From: Manis javanica
Taxonomy: Eukaryota; Chordata; Mammalia; Pholidota; Manidae
Length of the DNA: 64,000 nt
NCBI RefSeq assembly: GCF_040802235.1
Contig: NC_133167.1
Coordinates: forward strand, 41,724,001-41,788,000
Direction of reading: 5' to 3'
In this document: one piece after another, positions 1-30,600 of the stretch
How positions within the stretch are numbered: the stretch's first letter is position 1
Layout of the letters: each line of letters begins with the position of its first letter
Notes under the pieces: model-generated
Told to the model about the DNA's origin: nothing
Database searches by the model: none
What the model saw: the letters and a program-made list of their open reading frames with translations, nothing else
Program-made: the position numbers and the translations under genes

Positions 1-130
1 TTCATCACCCCAGAAGGAAACCACACACCCATTAAAGAGTCACTACTCCTTCTCCCTCCCCAGCCCTAGCCCTTGGCAACCACTCGTATGCTTTCTGTCT
101 GTATGGATTTGCCATACAAATATATTTCTT
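1..130 (-). repeat. Old L1 3' fragment, antisense, cut by window edge
   Basis: The first 130 bases read as the reverse complement of a diverged mammalian L1 3' region: a CATCACCCC start, a 'cccattaa...gtcact' string, then 'ggcaaccact' and 'tttctgtctgtatggattt'. It probably continues to the left of the window. Confidence 0.5.
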
Positions 131-2689
131 TTGGGATCTTCAGAATTCTACATTTAATTTCTCAACTAGAAACTGTAGACTACTGAGTGTACCAGAGAGA
201 GAGAGAAATGAGAATCAGCATTCATGAGAAACTTTGCAAAGTCAAATTTCTTTGAAATATTCAAACAAAATGAAAACCTGGGAGGATACTTATTTTTCCG
301 TTAGAAGTCTGTAACTGAAGTGTCTGAACTTAAATTTCTCAAGGGCCCAGTCAGTTATAGGTTATAGAAATGTCAAGCAGTTCTTGAAATATGCCTGCAA
401 CATAGAGAAAGGCTTTTCAGTGGCAGTGTAGCTTTATCGCTCCTCAGTTTGGCTGCAGAGTTTCACACCCAGCAGAAGTATGTTAGGCTAAAGAGTTTCC
501 CACCCATCCAGGAAGTCTTCTATTCTGCTCTTCCTGTAAGCCATGAGGCTCTTCCTGTAACAGTTGATGATAACCCTATTACTTTTCTTTAGAGCAGTGT
601 AGTGCTGAAATTCTTTATTCTGCATTTGTCCTAGTGAGCATCTCAGATACAGCAGAGGAAATTTAGGATGTTGATGTGTAAGTGAAAAAGCAGCTTAAAA
701 ACAAAACCCATTTTATTTCCCAACCATAAATGCTTAACAATTCTTAATTAAATATACATTTTATCCTGGCTAGAATTTTTAAAAAGTTAGTTAACCTATT
801 TATAAACTTGAAATCTTTGAAAATGAATTGGGAAATGGTTTGTAGAGCATAATTTTTTTGTATGTGTGAACTGATTTCAGAGTTGCATGGCTTTCTTACT
901 TATGATTACATTGACAGGAAAGTTATGTTTTCTGAGTTCTGGGAAAAATGCATATGACTTTTGAAAGACATCTTAATTTTCAACCAGTCAATTTCTCAGA
1001 AGGAGAAAGGGCCTATTAGATCTTGTGATTTACATGGTGCTTTGTAATCTCAAATGTCAAGGATGGGAGATTACTGTCATTTTGCATTTTGAATGTATTT
1101 TGAGGATTTTATTCATTTTCATTTTTAATTTCTTTCCATTTCATGAACCCCAACTAATATATCTTGACCATTCCCATTAACACAGATTAAAGATCCCTCT
1201 GCTGAAGCTCAAACACCTCATTGGTTTTGATGTTATGGATCTTGTTTGTTTTCTTTCCAAGGTATCTTTCCTGTATGCCTCACTGTAGTCTCTCCTCTGT
1301 AGTCTTTCATCTTCAAAAAGGAAGTTCTCTTAGCTTTGGCTTCTGGGGACACTTGATAACAATGGAAAACAGTCTCCTTATCACATTTTGAGGTATATGT
1401 TGACTTAACTACTGTTCCCACAAACACTTAGGCAGTTGACCAGAAGTGAATTTTTTCTTAACTAACTGAACTTCCTTTAGGCCACCTGGAAGTCGGGGAC
1501 AACACAACACTTCTAATGACAAGAATAATTAATGTGAAAGCACTTAGAGATCCTTTTTGCTGAGAGACACTCTGGCAAATGTCCAAAGTATCTATCTTTT
1601 GTGCTTTGCTTGAGGACCTATCAACAAAATCCATCTCCAGTAAGAGATTGCCATAATGTGGAGAGGTTTAATTCACCAGTTACCACCCTCTTCAAGCCCC
1701 TCATATTGTATGGATACATGACTGTTCTCCAACTTCAGAAGAAAAAGCAAAACCCCTTCAGGAGTGAAGAGAAAGGACTTGAAAAGGAAAAAAGCATTAA
1801 AAACAGTATAGCTAAACTGTAAATCTCCTATCTCTGTCCTCCAGACCACATCCCAACGAATCCAGCTGCACCCCACCCAGCAGACTTGGGGCTCCTGATT
1901 GAGAGTCCAGATACAGGGCATATATTCATCCGATTCTCCCTTCACTACTGGGTGTTAGTCCAGCTTGTGCTCAGGGTGTGGAATCTAGTTGGAGTTTCAA
2001 TGTGTAGGATCTACTCCTGGGGTTTTGGCAAGACTGAGAAGGGTAAGGTAACTTGCAGGCAATGGGGACTGATAGGCCAAGGGGTTTCAGACACGGCGGC
2101 GCGGTGGGGATTGTAGAAAACTCATGGAAGGCTTAAGTCCGGTGTTGAGTCATTCACCTGCTGCTTCAGGAGGCCACCGAATGGCTGTATATGGACAAGG
2201 TCAAACCCAGGGACACAACTGGGATAACCGGTATTCCTGGTAAACTGCCATTCAGACACTTGGGTATTTGGAGAGGTGGGGAAGGGACGCGCGGGTGGAG
2301 GTGAGGGCGAGAGGGGGTGTTGAGGGAGGAGGCAGGATGGTGAAGGGAAATGCTAGGGCAGCTTCCTCCTGGCTGCAGCTCCAGGAGGCATTTGGAGAAC
2401 GGTGTTCTGGGTTGGGGGTGGGTCCCTCACTGGCCACGGGTCTTGACCTTTCCAAGCCTCCATTTACTCCCTCAAGAGGCCTCGACTCTGATCTCTGTGG
2501 CCCTCCTGCCCTTTGATTCTGGTTCTTTTGAGGGAGGCTCTGCTTTGCAGTCTTGGGAAGAAAAGATATTCTCTGCTGCAGGCAGGCCGGAATAGGAAGG
2601 CCAGGAAAGCAGCCTCTGTGACACGGATTGTATTTATTTAGACACCTATATTAAAAATTATTTTGGTTTAAAAAAAAAAAAGACCCTCT
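131..2689. other. Upstream flank of SLC40A1, no gene seen
   Basis: AT-rich sequence becoming GC-richer after about 2080. Open frames are short and unrelated to known proteins. A G/GA-rich stretch at 2270-2345 and the AP-1 core are the only marked features. The alternative FPN1B exon, if present in this species, would be expected in or near this region. Confidence 0.5.
2146..2152 (+). promoter_or_regulatory. Candidate AP-1 site (TGAGTCA)
   Basis: Perfect palindromic AP-1/TRE consensus about 1 kb upstream of the inferred transcription start, in otherwise ordinary sequence. The same core occurs in NRF2/BACH1 elements, which regulate ferroportin, but the GC part of a full antioxidant response element is not present. 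Chance occurrence is possible. Confidence 0.25.
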
Positions 2690-2793
2690 TCCCCGAGTCC
2701 GGGCTGGAACCTTGCACCGCGCCCGTGCGGAGCCTGCCCGTTCTCCCGAACGGCCAGGTGGCCTGTGCGAGGCGCTTCCCTTCCCCGCTGCTT

Positions 2794-2800
2794 TGCGCGC
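2794..2800 (+). promoter_or_regulatory. Candidate metal-response element core (TGCGCGC)
   Basis: Exact match to the MTF-1 core TGCRCNC, about 340 bp upstream of the inferred start site. Ferroportin promoters are known to respond to metals through MTF-1, but a 7-bp match in a GC-rich island is weak evidence. Confidence 0.3.
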
Positions 2801-3105
2801 AGCCTCTCCCTGCAGGCCCCGCACCGCCGCCGCCTTCCCCGCCGCCCCGCGGCCTTCCCGAGCTCCCTGCCGGCTTCCTAGGGGGTGGGAAAGCCGGCGA
2901 GTGGAGCTCGCTAGGCGAAGGGCGCTTAGCTTGTTGGTGGGCCGCCCGCGCCCCGGGCGGTGACTCCTCCTGGGAAGGGCGTTGGGGGCGGCACCGCGCA
3001 GGGCTGGAGAGCGCCTGGCCTCGCGGGGCTGGGACGCCCGGGGGGCCCGGCGAGGGAGGGGGCGGCCCCGAGCCGGCGGCGGGAGCGAGCTCCTCCTCCG
3101 GCCGG

Positions 3106-3112
3106 TATAAGA
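3106..3112 (+). promoter_or_regulatory. TATA-like box (TATAAGA)
   Basis: A TATAAGA motif embedded in GC-rich sequence, about 330 bp before the start codon. It predicts a transcription start near 3131-3140, which would give a 5'UTR of about 300 nt. The start site itself is inferred from spacing. Confidence 0.6.
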
Positions 3113-3218
3113 GCTGAGTCCGGCAGCGCCCCGGCGGCGTGTGCGGCGGCACAGGGTTCCCTATTCGGATCGGAAGGCCTGCTGAGCACCCCCCGCCCGC
3201 TTCCATAAGGCTTTGCCT

Positions 3219-3255
3219 TTCCAACTTCAGCTACAGTGTTAGCTAAGTTTGGAAA
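3219..3255 (+). promoter_or_regulatory. 5'UTR iron-responsive element (IRE) hairpin
   Basis: Classic IRE. The loop CAGTGT (3234-3239) sits on a perfect 5-bp upper stem AGCTA/TAGCT (3229-3233 with 3240-3244). An unpaired C bulge is at 3228. The lower stem CCAACTT pairs with AAGTTTGG (3221-3227 with 3245-3252) with one extra T, and flanking TT/AA extends it. IRP1/IRP2 bind this element in low iron and block translation from this position, so ferroportin is made only when iron is available. Confidence 0.95.
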
Positions 3256-3284
3256 GAAGACCAAAAGAAGACCCCGGGCCCTTT

Positions 3285-3362
3285 CTCTTTTGTTCTTCGC
3301 CGTAGTAGTTGTTGGGGTCTTTGGGCACAAGGCTCCTGGGTTTTCCTCGGTGCTCTCTTCAG
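3285..3362 (+). promoter_or_regulatory. Two candidate 3' splice sites between IRE and start codon
   Basis: Pyrimidine-rich tracts ending in AG: CTTTCTCTTTTGTTCTTCGC then CGTAG (AG at 3304-3305), and TTTTCCTCGGTGCTCTCTTCAG (AG at 3361-3362). Mammalian ferroportin is known to have an alternative upstream first exon (FPN1B) whose mRNA lacks the IRE yet encodes the same protein. An acceptor placed here would do this. I could not identify the upstream exon in the sequence, so use is inferred. Confidence 0.4.
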
Positions 3363-3435
3363 TTCCTTGCACTCCTGTTAACAAGCACCTCAGCAGAAGC
3401 GGCGACAGAAGAGCAAGCGGGGGGCGCCTGGTGTC

Positions 3436-21746
<18,311 letters not shown>

Positions 21747-21820
21747 GACACTTTAACTGTTGCTGTCCCTGTTACTAGATTATATAGAGTGCACGTGCTT
21801 ATTCTGTACCTCAGAATTCC

Positions 21821-21826
21821 AATAAA
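21821..21826 (+). terminator. Proximal poly(A) signal AATAAA
   Basis: Canonical hexamer 75 nt past the stop codon, followed by GTGTTTCTCTC-type GU/U-rich sequence within 30 nt. Suitable for a short-3'UTR SLC40A1 mRNA. Confidence 0.5.
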
Positions 21827-23019
21827 CAGCTGGGTGTTTCTCTCTAGTTTTACCACAGCTATACCTTGAGGGCTAAAAGCTATTTAGGAAACCTAAGTCA
21901 GCAGAAGTAATTTCCCTTACATGGAAGGATAGGAAAAGAAAAACTCAGTTTAAATATGGAGACTAAAATGGTAATTCTAATTTTCCCTATTTTATCATGA
22001 GTAGGTAAAATTTTACATGGAAGAATGGTTAGTCATGGGAATTAAGTTGTTAATTGGCAGATATTTATTATCTGTATGTAAATTCAGGTATGACATTTTT
22101 CTCTAAAACTTATTCTTATTCAAGCCCAGCTAATTTACTTCTTTTTTTGGTTTCTTACTCTTGGTTTTATTATAAAAACAAATAAATTCTGCTCCAAGGA
22201 TGAAGATTAAAGTTTGATAACCAATATTATCCTTATTGATCCTATTCATCTTAAGGGATTTACATGTATGTACAAAAATGAAATGCTTAACTGGAATTCT
22301 CTAATATAGGGCTTATGGTTTAACTTTAGAGAGCACCTTTGTATTTTTATTATTAGATGGCACAAAATCATGTATTAAGCATATGTAGCACTTCATAAAA
22401 TAGCTATCACGTAAGCTGCACGTAGAAGCAAAGCTGTAGATTCATAGGACAGTGAATGCATAAGGACTTCAAATATGCCAATAGTTTGGCCATAGAAACT
22501 AGAAGCTAAAAGTCACACACAAGGGCAAGATCTGAGCTTAACTCATGCCACTGTCGTTAACGATCTCTGTCTTGGAATATGAGGGATTCATCTTTCAGCC
22601 TGGTAAGTTAAACATAGAAAGCAAGCCCATATTTGGAAAGGTTTTATTTTATAAATCATTTGATTTACTTTAAACATGCTCCAGTAGAGCATTTTACTTC
22701 TACTGTTTTGTACCCAGGAGTTATTTTTACATAATTGTAGAGCAAGACTGTTTGCTCATAAATGTATCCCTTTCAAATGTCTCTGAGAAGAATGGAGAGG
22801 GGAAAAAACACTTTTGTATATGTTTTTAAAAACTGTTTTACAAGTCATTTTGCCACATGCCAGTACCAACATGGTACTTTGCCTTAACTGTTTATGCACT
22901 TTTATGGAGACTGCAATACGTCGCTATGAGCACTTTCTTTATCCTTGAGGTTTAATCTTCTTTCTGTAGTATGACAAAATGATTTGCTATGTTGTAAAAA
23001 TCTTTGTAAAATATTTCTA

Positions 23020-23025
23020 TATAAA
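23020..23025 (+). terminator. Distal poly(A) signal, TATAAA variant
   Basis: Variant hexamer within an A-rich stretch, followed by TTGATTTCTTTTTGCTG and GTGTT, a plausible downstream element. Its position fits the long 3'UTR (about 1.2-1.3 kb) typical of ferroportin mRNA. Confidence 0.5.
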
Positions 23026-23045
23026 AACATTTTTAAAATCTTGAT

Positions 23046-26000
23046 TTCTTTTTGCTGAATTGTGTTCCCCATTTATTTAATAATTGCTTTTGTTACAGAA
23101 TATGTTTTTTGGATAATGTATTTTTTTCTCTTTAATAGTAGTAATTTTTAGTGTTATCTCCATGCATATGTATAGTTTATGGTGGCTTGGATAAATGTGT
23201 GGTTAACATGAGGCTCAGTACCTCATCCTTTGACTTTGAAGAAGTCACATCAAACTGAGTTCAGGTTTCTCTTCAAATTGGAGATACTATAAAACCCTAC
23301 CTACCTCACAACTTTCTTGATCAAGTCAAATTAATTAACTCTTGTGGAGGCACTTTGTGGAGTATTAGATGAAGTGGTATTATTACTGGAAATTGGACCT
23401 AATTAATGATAGAGAGTTAAAGATATACTCTGCTAATAGTCCAGAGAGAGTGGAGCCACATTCTGTATATGGCAAACATTTACTGAAGACTTCATCTGTA
23501 CCCCAACTGATGGGCCCTTGAATGCAGATTTAACTAAGACATGGTTAATCAGAGGCCCTTTTTCTTTCCCCTAAAGGTGGGAGCTTAAGAATTTTTGGCA
23601 TCATCCCCCCAGCTACTGATCTGCTCTTGATGTTTGAACAGGCAGTAGATGCCTCTGTTCAGTTTGGGCTGCTGTCTTAACCAGGTCATTGGCTCCCTCC
23701 CACAGGGGTGGGCTGGGTTTAGAGTTTTGCTCTGAGTGTTTGTAGCTGTAATTGAAGGTCTGTGACCTTGTGAAATGAATAGACCCATCTTAGCAAAGGA
23801 GAGTCTCAGCGCTTGCTAATATGGGCATTTTGCCAAATTGTGGGCCTAGTGAGAGAGGCCTGTGTAGGAGGAAGGAGCACGGAGCTGGAGGGCTAACAGG
23901 AATTTTTACAGCTGCCTCCCTTATCTTTGCAGAGTGCCATTCAGAGCACTGCAGAGAAGGGAAGTGGAGAAGAATCCTTGCTGGGCTGGCAGCCTTTGCT
24001 GTTTACTGCCCAGGGCATGGAAGTAGGGCAGGGGTAGGGGACGGGGATGTGGGCCTGTGGGTGTGTTTCTAAATAGGGACAAACCTCAATACTTACAGGG
24101 TAATTAGGTAATACAAATGAATGAAGTGTAGTAGATAGAGAAAAATAGTCTTTCCTTTAACTTGTAATAGTATTTCATGAAAGTATCAGTTTGTTCCCAC
24201 TTAAAAACAAATTATTTTTTTTTCATGCTTTACTCGATTCCATGCAAGCTTCTTATTGTGGTTAGTAAATTGGCTCAACACAGACATCCTTTGTGTATTA
24301 AACAGAGGAAAACCGTTTTCATTTCCATAAAGAAATATGCCTATGCCCATTTTGTTTTCTTGAAACACCTGGTTTGCTCGATAGGCCTTTCACTGCCACC
24401 ACTCCTCTCCCACCCCTCTCAAAAAAGGAAAGGAGTGGGTATAAGAAATTTTTCCCTGTGTACCATCAGACAAAAAGCAATGCAAGAGGAGTGCAAAGCA
24501 AAGCATGGCAGCAAGGCATGCAAGTGCTGGTGGGAGGTGACGGTGTGGTAGGGCTGTGGAGAGAGAGCCGGGAGAGCTGGCGGGCACTCACAGGCTAACG
24601 GGGCAGCTGGAAGCACTCCCACTCCGCTGCCACTCAGGAATGTGGGCCCTGTGCTATCACGGCCTTTGATCTTTCAAGAGAAGCTGGGAATCTGGAGTTC
24701 TGCATAAAATCTCCAAATTCTTAAATACTGGCAACTAATGTGAAAATGATTGTTTTTCTAGCCAAACAAAATGTACTTCTTGGCTACCTATGAGCCACCA
24801 TGGGCTGCCATTTTTTGAACTTTTCTCTAAGAGGATGGTTTGCAAGTGAGAAAAAGGCATTTGAATAAAGCATAGGAAGAGAGGAGGCATATATATAAAA
24901 ATTGCCTATATACACAAATACATGTTGTGAAAAATATTAAGCTTGTAGGTGTCTTTTATCGGATATCATTTAAGGTCAGTCCCTTATGCATTTGGTACCT
25001 GCCATCTCAACGTTGGTGAGAATTCTGCCCTATTGTTCCTTATTTTATGTGTTGCTTGCACTTTTGGGTTAAAGGATAATGATGATTTAAAAAAAAACAA
25101 ATTTAAGTTTGTCTGATTTATAAAAGTAGTGTGCTTATGTTTTGAAAAAGGAAAAGCAGACACAGAATTTTAGATTATTATGTCCCCTCTCCCCACCCTA
25201 CTCCCAGAATCCTAAGAAGTACCCATTATGAACATTTTAGGGTGTCCCCTTATAGAAAAATTCTTTTTAATGAAGTAACTTATTTTTAATATTACAGCTT
25301 TTTATATCATCAGTTTGTTTGTTCACCAAGATTATATCAATATTTGTCTCTATCTGTTAAGTGATGAATGTTTACCTTCTCCCTAAAATTCTGAAGGTTA
25401 AGGTCATGTTTGCATTAAACCTGTTAATACAGTACTTAAAAATTTTTTAACATAAAACAGGGTAATTAAAAACTTTAAAAACATAGAAGTAGGTATACAA
25501 ACTACGTAGCTCGTATATTTACTATGACTGAGAAATAAATTTAGTCTGAGAGTCCTTTCAACCAAAACCACTTTTACCTTTCCCCCACAATTGACAGTTA
25601 CTTGAATCTCTTTATTCAGTTAAACCTTGCTTCTTCTTTTATAAAGTCTCCTTTCTTCTCTTGAACTATATTTCAGAATAATCTTTGCTACCAGAACATT
25701 TTTGCTTTACAAGGCAGCAATTCAAGAATAGAGTTGAAATGGTAAAAGAACCTTGTGCTGACACACAAGCATGTATCACAAACAAGTCTGAACTGGCTAC
25801 GTTTAGTCACACTTAAGAAGTTAAATGACTTTTTTCCTTATATGGATACTTGTTTACATTTCCCAAGTCCGAATGGGAGCAAGTATTTTATCTGAGGAAT
25901 GGACAAATGAGAGATCAAAGTACAAGTGCTTTTTTCCATGTTCTTTACCCTGGCCTTTAGGTGAGTTAGAATGTATTTTTCTATTTGAACATTTTCCTTA

Positions 26001-26252
26001 TTGTATTTTACTGGGAGAAAAGTGAACTACAAAGTTCCTTAAATTATATTCAAAATTATTTTACAGAGTCGTTATCCTTAATTCATGTATGTGGTTGTAG
26101 GAATGATAACACAAAAGTTAATCTAATTAAAGTGAAGATGTAAGAGGATAAGTATGTTTTATGGTGACTGAAACACTCCAGGAAAAATATTTTGAAGAAC
26201 TAATTTACAAAGACCTTACTTAGAACAAATAATCCCTAATAAGCAAAGCATA
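23046..26252. other. Downstream intergenic DNA, nothing firm
   Basis: AT-rich sequence immediately after SLC40A1. A GC-richer patch at 23820-24060 and 24380-24650 has short unrelated open frames. Stretches near 25100-25300 and 25440-25640 look like old L1 scraps but are too diverged to call. Confidence 0.4.
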
Positions 26253-26851
26253 GTTTTTTTTTATTATTAAAGTAGCATTGATATACAATCTTATGAAAGT
26301 TTCATATGAACAACATTGTGGTTTCAACATTCACCCATGCTATCAAGTACCACCTCCACCCCACCCATTGCAGTCACGGTCTGTTGGCGTAGTAAGATGT
26401 TATAGAGTCACTACTTATCTTCTCAGTGCTGTACTGCCTTCCCCATGACCTACCTGCATTGTGATTGCTAAGTATAGTGCCCCTTAATCCCCTTCTCCCT
26501 TCCTCCACACCCACCCTCCCCAACCCCTTCCCTTTGGTAACCCCTAGTCCTTCTTGGAGTCTGTGGGTCTGTTGTTGTTTTGTTCTGTCAGTTTTGCTTT
26601 GTTGTTACATTCCACAAATGAGGGAAATCATTTGGTACTTGTCTTCTCTGCCTGGCTTATTTCACTGAGCATAATACCCTCTAGCTCCATTCACGTTGTT
26701 GCAAATGGTAGGATTTGTTTTCTTTTTATGGTGAATAATATTCCATTGTGTATATGTACCACATCTTCTTTATCCAGTCATCTACTGATGGACACTTAGG
26801 TTGCTTCCATATCTTGGCTATGGTAAATAGTGATAAACATTGAGGTGCATA
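26253..26851 (-). mobile_element. 5'-truncated L1 3' end, antisense
   Basis: Same L1 family as the intron 2 copy. On the minus strand only the last ~200 bp of ORF2 (up to the YIYT...-type segment) and the 3'UTR remain; on the + strand it begins with a T-run at about 26253. No clear target-site duplication: GCAAAGCATAG on the left and GGCAAAATAG on the right are only partly alike. Confidence 0.9.
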
Positions 26852-27059
26852 TGGCAAAATAGTCTTATAGTATGTCATACCTAAAGTAATATTTGAGCTT
26901 AACATTCATATTCTAGAAAGAATGGATGTCCAATGATATATTTACTTTTTATTTAGTACTATGAATTGACCAAAAATGCATATCTTATCTATTAATTTTA
27001 AGGTATTTAAGTAACAGTGTAAAAGAACTAACATTTAAACATCCATTATTTGTCATCAG

Positions 27060-27190
27060 TTTATTCAGAATCTTTACCGTTACTCAGTGAAGAAGATATT
27101 CTTATCTGTGTTTTATTGATGAGGAAACCAAGTCTTAGAATGAGTGTCATGTGCTTACACAGCTAGAAAATGGCAGAAGAATACAAAATA
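27060..27190 (-). repeat. MIR SINE, antisense
   Basis: 'gtgttttattgatgaggaaaccaagtcttagaatgagtgtcatgtgcttacacagctagaaaatggcagaaga' is the standard reverse-complement MIR core. Confidence 0.6.
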
Positions 27191-27509
27191 ATTTCTTTCT
27201 ATCTCCTAAGAGCTGTCTTCTTTTCTTTATACCACACAACCCTAGCGTGAGCTTTACTAATGGCAAGTATCAGAAAATCCTTAATATCCTTTAAGGGGTC
27301 TATTTGTTTATGCCAACATATTTTAACTTACACAGTGAAATGGGTAAACTCTATTAACTGACTCATAGAACATTAGGATTTCTAATTGTGTTTCCAAGGA
27401 GCTAGTTTTTCCAATATTCATAGATGCTACCCCAATTTTAAATGTCTTGGTTGGTCCTTGTGTAGCACTTAACAATACTTTGGGGCTTTCCTAACACCTG
27501 TATGAAGCA

Positions 27510-27690
27510 GAATAGGAAATACAAAGTTAGGAGTGGCAGAGATCTGGGTTCAAATTCTGGCCTTGCCAATTACTAGCTTCTGTGCTCTTAGACAAATAGT
27601 TTAACTTCCCTGAACTTCTGTTCATTTGTACAATGAGAATATTTATACCTGTCTCATAGGGGATTAGCACTCTTAGCTCAGTAACTGATA
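27510..27690 (+). repeat. MIR SINE
   Basis: 'gatctgggttcaaattctggccttgccaattactagcttctgtgctcttagacaaatagtttaacttccctga...cattgtacaatgagaat' follows the MIR consensus in the forward direction, including the B-box-like GGTTCAAATTC. Confidence 0.65.
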
Positions 27691-30600
27691 AATATCACCC
27701 AATAAAGTGTTTCTTAAATTCATATGAAGAAGAATTGAGGATGTTCATTTCAACATACTTTATTGTTACCTGAATTATCCTTATGCAGATGTGTCATGGA
27801 TGAACTATTCAATTAAATATACCAATTAATTTTACCTGTTCATTTTTTTTCTTTTAATGTGACATAATCACTTTGACAACAGAAGTTACAAACATATCTC
27901 TCTGGAAGAATAGTATATTGAACTTAGATTTAGATTTTAAAAACAAATAGTTGAGATTTGTCTTGTGGGAATTATAAAAAAGTGGGGAGAGAATTCACAA
28001 CAAGATTTAGACAAGGAGAGTCAATGGAATACATATGTTTGTCTACTCTTTCTTTTCAAATGCCACTCAAATGACAGAAAACTTCAGCTTGTTCTTCTGA
28101 GAACAGGCTAAGGTAAAATCATCAAAGATAAATTTCTGACATAAAGAAAGCAGAGGAGAATATAGTGAGATAAGCTCTAGCACAAAAAGCTGTAGCACGG
28201 GTGTGAGCCACCTTTCCTGGAGTAGCTTGGGTTGACGGGGATGGAGAACCAGTGAGGGAAGTGGGCAGGAGGCCTGCATAACAAAACAGCTGCTGCTTCC
28301 CACCTAGAGAGAGCATGTGTGTGGTGTTCTCAACATGGTGCTGCTTGTAAAGTGAACAATTCGTCCGGAGAGGGCTGATTCTCCTAGTGAGGATGTGCGC
28401 CCCAGAGAAAAGCCCTTATGCTCTGATATTGGAAGGAATCAGGAGAAACCCTGATTGCCTTTGTGCTCTCTGCCCGTGTATCTTAAAGAAGCCTACCCAT
28501 TGACGTGACTTGCTCATTTATCCAAAACTCTTCCCAGTCAGAGTGATGTCTGTTGAGAAACAAATAATCCACTAAACAGTAGAGGAAATCCACATAAGCT
28601 ACATGAACTCATCAATCTTGTCTTTCTTTTATGAGTATGAGCAGATTACCAATGATGACCAGATGTCTCATGGATACAAACAGCAACAAATAATAGGGCT
28701 AAGAAGAGTAAAGAAAGCATTGGACCAAAAAACACCAAAATAGAGATAATTCAGAGAAGAAAACATTTTTTAAAAAATTCTAGTTAATATCCTCAGGAAT
28801 ATTTCAAAAGTAATGATATTTATAAAGTAAATACAAGGTTTTCTTAAAAAGGAGAACAGGAGGACATTACTAGGAATTAGAAATTTGACTGCCTCCCAAA
28901 ATTCAATGAAAAGATGGATTTAAAAGTAGAGCAAAAAGATAAAAATGAAGTATGAGAGAAAAATAAGTGACCTTAAAGATTAATCAAGGATGTCAAAATC
29001 TTTCTATGGAGAAATCAAGTAAGAGGAAACAGAAAAAAGGAGGATATAATGAAGGGAGGTGGGGGGATAAGGAGGAGTTGGATTACTTAAATGATACAGT
29101 GAAGGGTCCATAGGTTTGTTATCTAATAGGAAAAAAAAGGCAACTAGAAACTTCAGGAAAAAAACCCAAAAAACTTGTACAAGAAAGTCATTTCCATATA
29201 GGAAAGAAAATAAACTGGCATGATTCCAAGGAATTATTGGAGAAAAACAGAATTAATTTTACTTTGGTTCTTAAATGATTTTCTTTGAGTGGTGACATAA
29301 TATGCTGTTTCTTTTTAATTTTTACAATTAACCATTAAGAAAGCTCAGAAGCTTTTTAATAAAGCTGTAAGACAAAGACAGGTTGCTATACTGACACAGT
29401 AACAGTAAATAAATACTGATAATTTATAAGTCTTGGTATAGTTGACAAAAGCTGGAAGCTGGGAGTAGGGAAGAGATGAAGGATAGTATAGGATTCTCAC
29501 TTCTTCATTTTAGATAGAATTAAGATACTGTTTAAAAATGATGAAACAATAAAGGGAATTCAAGGATATTATATGACATTATATGAATTATACTATTTGA
29601 AAGCAGGGAAAACAGGAAGTAATGTGAGATGAATTACTATCTGTCACAATGAATTATTGGGAGATATTGTCTTATATTGTCCAAGTTAAGAAATAAAGAG
29701 GTATCAGAGGTACTGAGAATTAGATGTCACTGGCTTAACATCAGCCACTGTAGCAGATCCTAATAAATCTTGTCTCTATATATTTATTAATAAGCTTATT
29801 CCCCTCAACTATAATTCTTAATGAGTCCAATGATCAAATTATTGAGGAAACAAACTTTGTTCACTTGGAAATACAAGTTTAGGAAGGCACTAGCATACTT
29901 TTTAAAATATTATTGCAATGTGTTGATTTGACTAAATATGTAGCAAATTGCCTTATTTTGAAAGTGAAAAGTATGTTTGTGTAAAGTGGAAGTTAATTAT
30001 AGTATTTATAATATAAATATATGTCATAGTGTGTTACAATGTATTTTATACTATTTTCATTATGTGCAGTTGTTTTGACTATAATTTGTAGGTTACTTGC
30101 ATCTGGTACTTCTGTTTTCATTTTATTTCTAATCTTCATTTCTTTAATTTTCCCTCTGTCTTACTCTCTTTCCTAGAAGTATTTCATTTGTATTCTACAA
30201 TATTTTACATTTCTTAAACTTTTGGCCCATTGATTTTAAGTAAATAAATGCTTGGCAGTGCCTACAGGTCTTACAAACAGTTTTATGTTCAAAATGCTGA
30301 CACATGCTTAACATAACATGTTGTAGAAATTCTAAGCTTAATTGCCAAAAGACTAAGTAAATAAATACACAGAAAGACACTGACTGACCTGACAATGTCA
30401 ATATTTATAAAATAAGAGCCACAGCTTTCACGTGATCATTAAAAGTTGGTTCTTTCATTGGCTGGAGGAGAGTGTGAAAATCACATCTGCCTAAATACAC
30501 GGAAACAAGCCTTGTTGTTGAGGTAACTACCTTGGGACCTAAGAGTAATGTGAACTGATTGTCTCTAGTTGGTGTAAAGAGGAGGTAGAGGTCTAACTTT

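Larger units (their letters stand above)
3136..3435 (+). other. SLC40A1: SLC40A1 5' untranslated region (main promoter form)
   Basis: Inferred from the TATA-like box to the base before the start codon. It contains no ATG, so ribosomes would meet the ferroportin start first. It holds the IRE near its middle and two pyrimidine-rich AG sites between the IRE and the ATG. The 5' boundary is approximate. Confidence 0.65.
21747..23045 (+). other. SLC40A1: SLC40A1 3' untranslated region
   Basis: Runs from the TAA to about 20 nt past a TATAAA variant poly(A) signal at 23020-23025. A T/GT-rich downstream element follows (from about 23040). An AATAAA at 21821-21826, only 75 nt after the stop, could support a short form. 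GTATGAC, complementary to the 5' seed of miR-485-3p (a known ferroportin regulator), occurs at 22088-22094 and 22969-22975. The exact 3' end is inferred. Confidence 0.7.

Noticed and set aside
2658-3224. 188-codon minus-strand open frame and several overlapping frames in the promoter CpG island
   Set aside because: Proline/arginine/glycine-rich composition typical of GC-rich DNA read in any frame; no domain, and it overlaps the SLC40A1 promoter and 5'UTR.
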